Source: a bacterium UBP4_UBA6127
Lineage (GTDB): Bacteria > UBP4 > UBA4092
Length of the DNA stretch: 55,728 bases
Assembly: GCA_002428325.1 (NCBI GenBank)
Contig: DIVR01000061.1
Coordinates: 1 to 55,728, forward strand
Direction: 5' to 3'
Made by a program: the position numbers and the translations under genes. This document shows positions 8,279 through 16,109 of the stretch, piece after piece (the stretch's first letter is position 1; every line of letters starts with the position of its first letter). Below the pieces are notes generated by a model, which did no database searches, was not told the DNA's origin, and saw only the letters and a list, made by a program, of their open reading frames with translations.

Positions 8279-9025
8279 TTAAGCAGTAGTTGATGAAGTC
8301 TTTTTAACGAAGACAGCCTTATGTAATTCTCTTACTTCATTGGGGGTGAGTTCCCGATATTGCCCTCTTCTAAGTCTGCCAAGTTTCAACGGACCATATT
8401 CGGTGCGAACGAGATGCCTTACCTCAAACCCGATGGCTTCAAACATTCGCCGAACCTGACGCTTCTTGCCTTCTGCAATTCTGACTAGAACTTCTGAATT
8501 GTTTTGGAATTGCTTCAGGATGCTGATTTGAGCCGGAGCTGTGATTCCATCTTCCAGAAGGAGTCCTTTTTCCAGTTTTTTAGCTTGAGTCTCGGTTATA
8601 AACCCCTTAATTGTTGCTACATAGGTTTTCTTGATCCCGTAACGAGGATGGGCCAGCCGATAAGCTATATCTCCATCATTAGTCATTATCAGTAGTCCTT
8701 CAGTGTCCTGGTCCAGACGGCCCACAGGATATAAACGCATTTTAATGCCAATCAGGAGATCCGTTACCGTAGGTCTTTTCTCAGGGTCTTTCAATGTCGT
8801 AATATAGCCTGCCGGTTTATGCAGCATTAGATAAATATTCTGCTGGATTGGGGTTACGGGGTTTTGTTTGAAGATAACCTTGTCACGCTCTGGGTCTATC
8901 ATATGACCCATCTCAGTGACCCGCAGTTTGTTAACCTGCACAAAGCCCTGAGCAATAAATTCATCTGCCTTGCGGCGGGAGCATACTCCACAGCGCGCAA
9001 GGAATTTATTAAGACGTTCTTTCAT
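8279..9025 (-). CDS. Ribosomal large subunit pseudouridine synthase, RluB/RsuA family
   Basis: The protein has 248 residues from the ATG at 9025; a longer frame back to a TTG at 9079 only adds a non-homologous stretch. It starts MKERLNKFLARCGVCSRR, the S4 RNA-binding domain typical of RsuA/RluB enzymes. The catalytic aspartate lies in GRLDQDTEGLLIMTNDG near residue 95-111. The C-terminal signature KRQVRRMFEAIGFEVRHLVR is complete. It isomerises a uridine in rRNA, by homology 23S U2605 (RluB type), though RsuA or RluE specificity cannot be excluded. No clear ribosome site precedes the chosen start. TATAAT-like sequence lies just upstream on the minus strand. Confidence 0.88.
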   Translation of the reverse strand: MKERLNKFLARCGVCSRRKADEFIAQGFVQVNKLRVTEMGHMIDPERDKVIFKQNPVTPIQQNIYLMLHKPAGYITTLKDPEKRPTVTDLLIGIKMRLYPVGRLDQDTEGLLIMTNDGDIAYRLAHPRYGIKKTYVATIKGFITETQAKKLEKGLLLEDGITAPAQISILKQFQNNSEVLVRIAEGKKRQVRRMFEAIGFEVRHLVRTEYGPLKLGRLRRGQYRELTPNEVRELHKAVFVKKTSSTTA

Positions 9026-9097
9026 AAGTTGAGGGGAAATAATAGGTAATCTTAATATTATAACAGATTCTATCTCCAATGATGATGAAAGATTGGA

Positions 9098-10291
9098 CTA
9101 GTCGAAATCTTGATAAATGGCTGACAGATCGATATCTGCCATTTGGGTCCCTAGATACTTATTTTTAAGGAAATCGACAGCCCGGGTAAACTCAGGGCTG
9201 GGAGAACCGTTTTGAATGGCCAGATAAGCTTCCAAAAACGCAGCTAATTCATCGGAAGCTTTAACTAGCTTGCCATCCCGGGGATTGAAAATATTATCAT
9301 TATAATTTCGGCTGATTTCTTCTGACGGAATGGAAATCCGTATTTTATCTTTATATACAACGTTTTCGAATTCATCTTCGGTGAACAGCCTCAATTCTTT
9401 TTCCCAGGAGGGAGGAATCATCTTTGCATGATAAATCTTTTGTTCCATTTCTTCTTTTTCAAAACTCTTGATCAGCTGTCCCAAACCTTCCACCGAGGTT
9501 TTTACTGGATTGATGATATCTCGGGTCAGGACTTCTGGCAGGTCATGGAAAATCCCTGTGAAGAAATTATTAAATCTTCTTCGGGAGCACCCCTCTATTT
9601 CCAGCGTTAACAGATAGGATAAAAGAGCTACAATGAATGAATGTCCCAATACTGAGGTTCGGGGAATACGATGTAAATGGCTCCAACGGATTTGAAACCT
9701 GAGTTGCCCGCATAAATCGATGAATTTTCCATAATCTTCGTATAAAGCCAACTGTTGAACACCGGTCAAATTATAATATCGCCGGGTTTGATTCTTCAGG
9801 CTGGCCTTTATATCATCAATTTCATACCCATTGGGGTCTGACCTCTCAATAATCTGAAATTCCCATTTAGTTGCATGAAAATGAGCAGCATTTAAAATTC
9901 TTCTATTGATTGTTTCAGTATCATCGGTTAGATAGTTTTGAAATCTCTGGAGGAAATCACTTCCCAAAGGAGTCATGATGGGACTCAGTTGTTCCAGAAC
10001 CCATTGATTTAATTCTCTGTATTTTTCTTTATCATTTTTAATTTTATGGAAAATCTGTGGCTTAAGGTCCGTCAGAACCAATCTCTGAAGGAATTCGAAA
10101 ATACCCCCTTCAATGATTTCCATCCAATCAAAATCCGGTTTATCTTCATCAAATTTACCCAGGACATAGGCGATAACCATCTTATGGGCTTGTTTATCCA
10201 GTTCTCTCATTTCTACCGGGCATATTTTGTCATTCCATCTGCGCATATTGGCAGAATCCATTATTTTTAATAGAAAAGATTTCTTTAGCAT
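9098..10291 (-). CDS. HD-domain phosphohydrolase (YfbR-related)
   Basis: A 397-residue cytoplasmic protein. The N-terminal third (MRELDKQAHKMVIAYVLG near residue 28-45) is followed by an HD-type metal phosphohydrolase core. The core shows RTSVLGHSFIVALLSY near 209-224 and NNFFTGIFHDLPEVLTRDI near 240-258, the HD pair being in IFHDLPE. This arrangement, with the HD followed by LPE and a long alpha-helical tail, matches the YfbR/HD_3 group that includes 5'-deoxynucleotidases. The substrate is not evident. The ATG has AGG about 7 bases upstream. It lies 72 bases upstream of the pseudouridine synthase and may be co-transcribed with it. Confidence 0.75.
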   Translation of the reverse strand: MLKKSFLLKIMDSANMRRWNDKICPVEMRELDKQAHKMVIAYVLGKFDEDKPDFDWMEIIEGGIFEFLQRLVLTDLKPQIFHKIKNDKEKYRELNQWVLEQLSPIMTPLGSDFLQRFQNYLTDDTETINRRILNAAHFHATKWEFQIIERSDPNGYEIDDIKASLKNQTRRYYNLTGVQQLALYEDYGKFIDLCGQLRFQIRWSHLHRIPRTSVLGHSFIVALLSYLLTLEIEGCSRRRFNNFFTGIFHDLPEVLTRDIINPVKTSVEGLGQLIKSFEKEEMEQKIYHAKMIPPSWEKELRLFTEDEFENVVYKDKIRISIPSEEISRNYNDNIFNPRDGKLVKASDELAAFLEAYLAIQNGSPSPEFTRAVDFLKNKYLGTQMADIDLSAIYQDFD

Positions 10292-10387
10292 ATGGGTACC
10301 TATATCCCTTTTAAATAGAGTGCTGGTATATCAAATCAGTTCATTATATAATGAGCCACCATTATTGAGACATGGAAGGGAGAAAAT

Positions 10388-11215
10388 ATGAGTAGGAAAT
10401 CAATAAAATGGGTGTTTATTTATATCTATATATGTTTTTTAGTCTTCTGTCCGGCTGAAGGCAGAGATTTTCATGTTTTTGATGTGGTTGGTGACAGTAT
10501 CTCTTATGGAATTAATCCAGAGGAGGGAACTTATGGCTGGGTTCAAATGATTATGGGAGAAGGAGGGGGAACCTATCCTCCGGCTCAATCTACGACCCTG
10601 TATAGTCTCTGGCCATCCATAACCGCTTATAATACTGCTGCTTCAGGGTCTAGAGCCTCCGATTGGGCAGCAAATAATTATTCTCTGCTCTCTACTGTCA
10701 TGGGGCATCATCCTGATCTTGTTATTGTGATGATTGGAGGAAATGATTTCATTGCTTATTCAGCTGATGGAAATGTGACAACCGCTGAGTATCAGGAATA
10801 CCAGGAGAATCTGAATATCATATTGGATACCCTCAAGACCCTCTCTCCTCAACCCGTGATTCTATTGGTTGATTATTATGATTTATTTGATGGATATAGC
10901 CAATCTTTGCCTTTGACTGGATATTCTTATCGGAAAATGTCAGAAACTGTGGTCAATGGAAATCAGATTATCAGGGATGCAGCTTCTTTGAAAGATTGTA
11001 TACCGGTAGATATTTATCAGCCTTTTTTTCATCATTGTTATGGCGGCTCCCTGGGAGATACTCAGCATCTCCTCCCGGATTATGTAAAAACTCCTCTGAC
11101 TGATTTTGATATTCATCCCTCAACAGCAGGGCATCGGGTCATTTATCAGACAGTGTATCAGGCACTCAAGAACCTTCAGGCGACCCCGGTAACCCATTGG
11201 GAATTATATCCCTGA
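10388..11215 (+). CDS. Exported SGNH/GDSL-family hydrolase
   Basis: A 275-residue protein with an N-terminal signal peptide (residues about 8-25, hydrophobic IKWVFIYIYICFLVF). The four SGNH blocks are all present. Block I is VVGDSISYG with the nucleophile Ser near residue 37. Block II is the Gly in ASGSRASDW, block III is MIGGNDF near 115, and block V is DFDIHPSTAGH with the Asp and His near 247-250. It is therefore an exported esterase, lipase or carbohydrate deacetylase. GGAAGGGAG lies before the ATG. The substrate is unknown. MurI starts 68 bases downstream. Confidence 0.85.
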   Translation: MSRKSIKWVFIYIYICFLVFCPAEGRDFHVFDVVGDSISYGINPEEGTYGWVQMIMGEGGGTYPPAQSTTLYSLWPSITAYNTAASGSRASDWAANNYSLLSTVMGHHPDLVIVMIGGNDFIAYSADGNVTTAEYQEYQENLNIILDTLKTLSPQPVILLVDYYDLFDGYSQSLPLTGYSYRKMSETVVNGNQIIRDAASLKDCIPVDIYQPFFHHCYGGSLGDTQHLLPDYVKTPLTDFDIHPSTAGHRVIYQTVYQALKNLQATPVTHWELYP

Positions 11216-11283
11216 GCGTTCCCGACGGGGTGAAATTGAAATCCATTATGACGATGCGGGTTTTGGCATGCTAGAATTATTTT

Positions 11284-12099
11284 ATGAGTTCATCAATTGG
11301 TGTTTTTGATTCCGGTATAGGCGGATTATCTGTTGTAAAGCATCTTTTTATGCAATTACCCCGGGAATCTGTAATCTACTTTGGAGATACGGCCCGGGTT
11401 CCTTATGGCTCTCGTTCTATTGATACCATCCGAAGATATGCTCTCGAATGTACTCAATTCCTGATGTCTTTTCATGTGAAATACATCGTAGTAGCCTGTA
11501 ATACAACCTCTGCTGTTGCTATGGATGATATCAAAGGTTTATTTGGAAATCCTGTCATTGGCGTTATTGAACCAGGTGCCAGAGCCGCTGCCAGGGCTAC
11601 TCAAAATGGGCGAATTGCCATTATCGGAACGAAGGCTACAGTTTCCAGTAATGCATATAAAAAAGCTATTCATACCCTAAATCCTGATTATAAAATTTAT
11701 TCTCAGGCTTGCCCTCTCTTTGTTCCACTGGTAGAAGAAGGGATGCTGGAAGGCCCTATCACGGAATCAATTATTGAATATTATCTGGATCCCTTACTCA
11801 AAGAAGGGATTGATACCCTGGTCTTGGGTTGCACTCATTATCCATTGCTTCGTCCAGTTATCCAGAAGGTCGTGGGTCGTTCTGTCCGGTTGATTGATTC
11901 TGGAGAAGAGGCGGCTGTTGAAGCAAAGACCCAGCTTATTAATCTGGGTTTGGAGTTAAAAGACTCTACTCCTCTTTGTCATCAGTTTTTTGTCAGTGAT
12001 CACGTAGCGAACTTCGAAAAAATTGGTGCTGATTTTCTAGGAAATAAACTCCCCAAGGTCCATAAAGTCGAATTAAAAGAAATCCCGGTATTGAAATAA
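11284..12099 (+). CDS. murI: Glutamate racemase
   Basis: The 271-residue cytoplasmic enzyme makes D-glutamate for peptidoglycan. IGVFDSGIGGLSV is at residues 5-17 and GDTARVPYG near 36. The two catalytic cysteines lie in VACNTTSA near 74 and LGCTHYPLL near 185. It is complete and of normal length. The start lacks any ribosome site; a TAGAAT hexamer lies 7 bases before the ATG, so initiation on a nearly leaderless mRNA is possible but unproven. An M20 peptidase gene follows after 13 bases. Confidence 0.95.
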   Translation: MSSSIGVFDSGIGGLSVVKHLFMQLPRESVIYFGDTARVPYGSRSIDTIRRYALECTQFLMSFHVKYIVVACNTTSAVAMDDIKGLFGNPVIGVIEPGARAAARATQNGRIAIIGTKATVSSNAYKKAIHTLNPDYKIYSQACPLFVPLVEEGMLEGPITESIIEYYLDPLLKEGIDTLVLGCTHYPLLRPVIQKVVGRSVRLIDSGEEAAVEAKTQLINLGLELKDSTPLCHQFFVSDHVANFEKIGADFLGNKLPKVHKVELKEIPVLK

Positions 12100-12112
12100 A
12101 ATGAGGATATAA

Positions 12113-13264
12113 ATGTCACTCAAAATAAACATAAATCAAGACCGATTAATTAATCTCTTTCTTGATTTAGTTAAGATTCCTTCCAAACCCTGTGATGAGA
12201 AAGTTGTTGCTGCCTATATCAGAAGTTTTCTTGAAAACCTTTCCTATGAAGTTCAGGAAGATGATGCCGGCCTTAAAGTGGGAGGTAATACTGGAAATCT
12301 GATTTGCCGAATTCCAGCCACAGCCCCTGGTTTTGAACCGATTGCCATCCTGACCCATATGGATACGGTTGTTCCTTGTGAGGGGATTGTCCCCGTTTTG
12401 AAAGATGGGATAATTTCAGTGGATAGCCAGACAGTTCTGGGGGGGGATGATAAAGCAGGAATTGCTGAAGTCTTGGAACTGGTAAAATCATTGGCTGATG
12501 GACATTATCCCCATGGCGAGATTGAACTGGTTTTTACCATTTCTGAAGAAACCTATATGTATGGTTCACGGCATTTGGATTTGAGCCGGCTGAAGTCCCG
12601 ATATGCCCTTGTTCTTGATGAACAGGGTGCTCCAGGTGCAGTCATCAATGCGGCTCCCTATCTATATACCATGGATATTCAATGTAAAGGGAAAGCAGCC
12701 CATGCCGGGATGTGCCCCGAAACAGGTATCAGTGCGATTCAAATAGTATCCCAGGCCATCACACAAATGAAACTGGGAAGGCTCGATAATGAGACAACAG
12801 CCAACATCGGCATGATTTCAGGGGGACATGCTCGAAATATTGTTCCTGAAGATGTTACTCTTATTGCTGAATGTCGGAGCCTTAAGTTGGAAAAGGTTAC
12901 CCGGCAAATTGAGCATATGAAATCTTGTTTATCCCTAGCAGCCGACGAAATGGGGGGAACTGTTCAGTATGATATCCGGCAAAGTTTTCCCGGTTACACG
13001 CTGGAAGAATCTAATTATTTGGTGCAATTAGCTCATCAATCCGCTTTGGAATTGGGATTTAACTCTTCAATACGGCATTCTGGAGGGGGTACGGATGCTA
13101 ATATCCTGAACCATCAGAGTATTACATCCATCGTATTATCCATCGGCTATCGAGAAATGCACAGCAGCCATGAACATGTTTATGTGAAGGATATGACTGA
13201 TAGCGTTCATTGGCTTTATTCTATTTTACAGGCGATGTCAGGTAACCATGGAGAATCCAATTAA
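12113..13264 (+). CDS. M20-family metallopeptidase, PepT-like
   Basis: A 383-residue cytoplasmic zinc peptidase. Metal-binding motifs are in the usual order: LTHMDTVVP (His, Asp) near residue 80, GGDDKAGIAEV near 107, SEETYMYGS near 141 with the catalytic Glu pair, LDEQGAPG near 165, and the terminal His in HSSHEHVYVKDM near 357. The dimerisation domain (about 180-290) is present. The closest type is the PepT-like aminotripeptidase group rather than DapE or ArgE, but substrate is inferred. GAGGATATAA precedes the ATG. Its stop overlaps the start of relA/spoT by 17 bases, implying translational coupling. Confidence 0.85.
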   Translation: MSLKININQDRLINLFLDLVKIPSKPCDEKVVAAYIRSFLENLSYEVQEDDAGLKVGGNTGNLICRIPATAPGFEPIAILTHMDTVVPCEGIVPVLKDGIISVDSQTVLGGDDKAGIAEVLELVKSLADGHYPHGEIELVFTISEETYMYGSRHLDLSRLKSRYALVLDEQGAPGAVINAAPYLYTMDIQCKGKAAHAGMCPETGISAIQIVSQAITQMKLGRLDNETTANIGMISGGHARNIVPEDVTLIAECRSLKLEKVTRQIEHMKSCLSLAADEMGGTVQYDIRQSFPGYTLEESNYLVQLAHQSALELGFNSSIRHSGGGTDANILNHQSITSIVLSIGYREMHSSHEHVYVKDMTDSVHWLYSILQAMSGNHGESN

Positions 13265-15443
13265 TAAGGTGGAGGATAATAATCCTTCTGTTAAAGCACC
13301 TCTAGAATTAGAACCAATGATTTCACGGGTTATGAATTATCAACCCAATGCGCCGATTTCTGAGATGGTTCATGCTTACCGTTATGCTGAAAGAGCACAT
13401 GCCGGTGTGAAACGTTTATCCGGCGACCCCTATATTTCTCATTGTCTGGCTGTGGCAGAAATCCTGACTGGATTGAAAATGGATGTCTCAACAATATGTG
13501 CAGGTCTGTTGCATGATGTGATTGAAGATACCCGGATCACTTTTGATGAACTGGAGAAAGAGTTTGGTAAGGAAGTTGCCCAGCTCGTTGAAGGAGTCAC
13601 CAAAATTGGTAAGAAAAAATTTGATGACAGTGAACAACGTGAAGTTGAGAATATCCGAAAGATAATCCTTGCAATGGCCCAGGATATCCGGGTCATTATC
13701 ATTAAACTGGCTGACCGTCTGCATAATATGCGTACCCTCCAGTATCACGATAAGGTTAAACAAATTAGAATTGCAACGGATTCTCTGGAAATCTATGCTC
13801 CGATCGCCCATCGTCTGGGAATCGGTAAAATTAAATGGGAGTTGGAAGATTTAAGCCTCAGATATCTGAATCCTGATTTTTATGAAGAAGTTCAGGTCTT
13901 GATTGCCAAAAAAAGACGCGAGCGGGAAGAATATATCGATCAGGTGAAGAAATGTCTTAATGAAAGGCTTACCGAGTCTAAAATTAAAGCCCGTATTGAG
14001 GGCAGGCCTAAGCATTTTTACAGTATCTATCAAAAAATTCATAACCAGAATAAAGATATTGATGATATTTATGATTTGACGGCTATCCGGATTATAACCG
14101 ACTCGACTCGTAATTGTTATGAATCGCTGGGTTTAGTGCATACCCTCTGGAAACCTATCCTTGGCAGATTCAAAGATTATATAGCTATGCCCAAATCCAA
14201 TATGTACCAATCTCTGCATACTACTGTCTGGGGGCCTAATAATGAGCCCTTGGAAATTCAAATTCGAACGGAAGAAATGCATCGAATATCTGAAGAGGGT
14301 ATTGCGGCCCACTGGTTATACAAAGAAGGTCTTAATCTTACCAAGGATCAGTATGATAAGCGTTTTGGCTGGCTAAAACAGCTTCTGGAATGGCAAAGCG
14401 AAACCAATGATCCTAATGAATTCATGAAAAATCTCAAGATTGATTTATTTTCCGATGAGGTTTTTGTATTTACCCCCAAAGGGGCTATTAAGGAATTGCC
14501 GGTTGGCTCCACAGCGGTTGATTTTGCGTATGCGGTTCATACTGAGGTGGGACATCATTGTATTGGCGCTAAGGTTAACGGAAAGTTGGTTCCCCTCAGA
14601 AACCCTCTTAATACAGGGGATATATTAGAAATTATTACTAATAAAAGCGCCAATCCCAGCAGGGATTGGCTCTCCTTTGTAAAGACTTCTCGTGCCCGTA
14701 ATAAAATTGCTCATTATTTGAAGCAGGTTGAAGCTGAGCAATTTATCAAAACTGGTAAAGATGAACTGAGTCATGAATTAAAACTGATTCATGTCAACTT
14801 CCAGGATGTTGTTAAATCTGATTCACTGAAGAAAATCTGCGCAGATTTAGGATTCCCGGGAGGAGAAGAATTGTTCTTTGCCATTGGTTCTGGTAAAGCC
14901 AGCGCTAAAAATGTTGTAAATCGGTTGTTTCCATCTGCAGATAAACCATTACGAACAGAACCTCCCCAGGATACTCCCTTTGAGAGAAGCCAGGAAGGTA
15001 TTTTAATCAGGGGAATCAAAGATGTATTGATTCGTTTTGGTAAGTGTTGCCATCCTGTTCCGGGTGAACCTATTATCGGATTTATTACCCGGGGGAGAGG
15101 AATCTCCATTCATAAAACCAATTGTTTGAGTATCGCTCCGTTTCTGGAAGATCATGAACGGATTGTTCCAGTGGTCTGGGACACTACATCATCCGGTAAA
15201 CATTTGGTGCCTGTACGTATTCTGGGGCATGACAGGCAAGGTTTATTAAGGGATGTACTGGATCAGATTGCTATTATGGGGATTAATGTGAATTATGCCA
15301 AAGCCCAACAGTTATCCGGTCATAAGGCACAGATATTGGTCACCTTGGAAATAGCTGATTATCGTCAACTGGATGAAATTATTAAACATATTAATCGAAT
15401 TAATGGGGTGTTAGAATCCAGCCGAACTAGTCGGGTACGATAA
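13248..15443 (+). CDS. Bifunctional (p)ppGpp synthetase/hydrolase, RelA/SpoT family
   Basis: A 731-residue stringent-response enzyme. The HD hydrolase domain is at about residues 45-200, with SHCLAVAEIL and LLHDVIEDT intact and TKIGKKKF after it, so hydrolysis is probably active. The synthetase domain (about 240-355) has EGRPKHFYSIYQKI and RFKDYIAMPKSNMYQSLHT. A TGS domain starts at VFVFTPKGAIKELP near 405, and a C-terminal ACT domain covers about 655-731. Length is normal for a Rel enzyme. It overlaps the upstream peptidase gene and is followed by a strong bidirectional terminator shared with the convergent rpmB. Confidence 0.95.
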   Translation: MENPINKVEDNNPSVKAPLELEPMISRVMNYQPNAPISEMVHAYRYAERAHAGVKRLSGDPYISHCLAVAEILTGLKMDVSTICAGLLHDVIEDTRITFDELEKEFGKEVAQLVEGVTKIGKKKFDDSEQREVENIRKIILAMAQDIRVIIIKLADRLHNMRTLQYHDKVKQIRIATDSLEIYAPIAHRLGIGKIKWELEDLSLRYLNPDFYEEVQVLIAKKRREREEYIDQVKKCLNERLTESKIKARIEGRPKHFYSIYQKIHNQNKDIDDIYDLTAIRIITDSTRNCYESLGLVHTLWKPILGRFKDYIAMPKSNMYQSLHTTVWGPNNEPLEIQIRTEEMHRISEEGIAAHWLYKEGLNLTKDQYDKRFGWLKQLLEWQSETNDPNEFMKNLKIDLFSDEVFVFTPKGAIKELPVGSTAVDFAYAVHTEVGHHCIGAKVNGKLVPLRNPLNTGDILEIITNKSANPSRDWLSFVKTSRARNKIAHYLKQVEAEQFIKTGKDELSHELKLIHVNFQDVVKSDSLKKICADLGFPGGEELFFAIGSGKASAKNVVNRLFPSADKPLRTEPPQDTPFERSQEGILIRGIKDVLIRFGKCCHPVPGEPIIGFITRGRGISIHKTNCLSIAPFLEDHERIVPVVWDTTSSGKHLVPVRILGHDRQGLLRDVLDQIAIMGINVNYAKAQQLSGHKAQILVTLEIADYRQLDEIIKHINRINGVLESSRTSRVR

Positions 15444-15444
15444 T

Positions 15445-15493
15445 AAAAAAAACCGTTTCACCTATTAAATACGTCTGAAACGGTCTTTTTTTT
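15445..15493. terminator. Bidirectional intrinsic terminator between relA/spoT and rpmB
   Basis: ACCGTTTCA at 15452-15460 pairs with TGAAACGGT at 15476-15484 (9 bp, 15-base loop). On the plus strand the stem is followed by a T run, and on the minus strand the preceding A run gives another T run. It therefore serves both convergent genes. Confidence 0.85.
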
Positions 15494-15515
15494 AATTTTG
15501 TAAAACTATCTCAAG

Positions 15516-15719
15516 TTAAGCAGTTTTGACAGCTTTTACAACTTTCCCACTTCGAAGGCAACGAGTACAAACATAGATACGTTTGTTTACTCCCGGGGCA
15601 AAATTGGCCCGGACTCTCTGCAAATTGGGAAGCCACCGTCTTTTAGTTTTGTGATTTGAATGGGAAACATTATGGCCCACCTGGGGACCTTTTCCGCAAA
15701 TATGACAATGAATGGCCAT
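15516..15719 (-). CDS. rpmB: 50S ribosomal protein L28
   Basis: A 67-residue basic protein of the large ribosomal subunit. It begins MAIHCHICGKGPQVGHNVSHS, diagnostic for L28. It keeps two CxxC pairs (CHIC near residue 5 and CTRC near 52), so it is the zinc-binding (C+) form. GAGGAG lies 10 bases upstream of the ATG. It is a single-gene unit with its own promoter and terminator. Confidence 0.97.
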   Translation of the reverse strand: MAIHCHICGKGPQVGHNVSHSNHKTKRRWLPNLQRVRANFAPGVNKRIYVCTRCLRSGKVVKAVKTA

Positions 15720-15755
15720 CTGAAGGCTCTCCTCATTAAAAGTATTAACCTTAAT

Positions 15756-15784
15756 AATTTAGCAAAAAACCAGACTCTTTTCAA
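15756..15784 (-). promoter_or_regulatory. Sigma-70-type promoter for rpmB
   Basis: On the minus strand TTGAAA (15784-15779), a 17-base spacer and TAAATT (15761-15756) lie about 37 bases before the rpmB ATG. Predicted from sequence only. Confidence 0.5.
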
Positions 15785-16046
15785 TCAATATCTTATATCC
15801 TTCTGACACACATGAAGAAAACTCCTGCCTAATCATTCCCATTAGATTGCTAATCCCTGTTGTTTTTGGGTCAAAAAGATCGATTTCTAAAAGGATTTTG
15901 ACAGCTGTCAAAAGATAAAGTTCAATATTATCAATAGTTTACAAAAGTGATATTTTCTAATAGCTATTCAGTTTAGGGATTTAATGGAAAATGGAATGAA
16001 CAATCCCTATGGAAGGCTGGTTTTTGTATGGGGAATAAATTATTTA
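15785..16046. other. Intergenic region between divergent rpmB and recG
   Basis: No open reading frame with coding character is seen. The region is AT-rich and its main structure is an 18-bp perfect palindrome at 15896-15913, annotated separately. No repeat family or RNA motif is recognised in the rest. Confidence 0.5.
15896..15913. promoter_or_regulatory. 18-bp perfect palindrome, possible operator
   Basis: TTTTGACAGCTGTCAAAA reads the same on both strands with no spacer, so it suits a dimeric DNA-binding protein better than an RNA hairpin. It lies about 110 bases upstream of the rpmB promoter and about 150 bases upstream of the recG promoter. The regulator is unknown. Confidence 0.45.
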
Positions 16047-16076
16047 TTGACATAAGTAATGTAACTCAAGCAAAAT
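16047..16076 (+). promoter_or_regulatory. Probable recG promoter
   Basis: A perfect TTGACA at 16047-16052 is followed after 18 bases by CAAAAT at 16071-16076, a weak -10. Transcription would start near 16083, which argues against the GTG at that position as the recG start. Confidence 0.4.
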
Positions 16077-16109
16077 CTGGATGTGATAGGAGTATGGGAC
16101 CCAAAAAAG

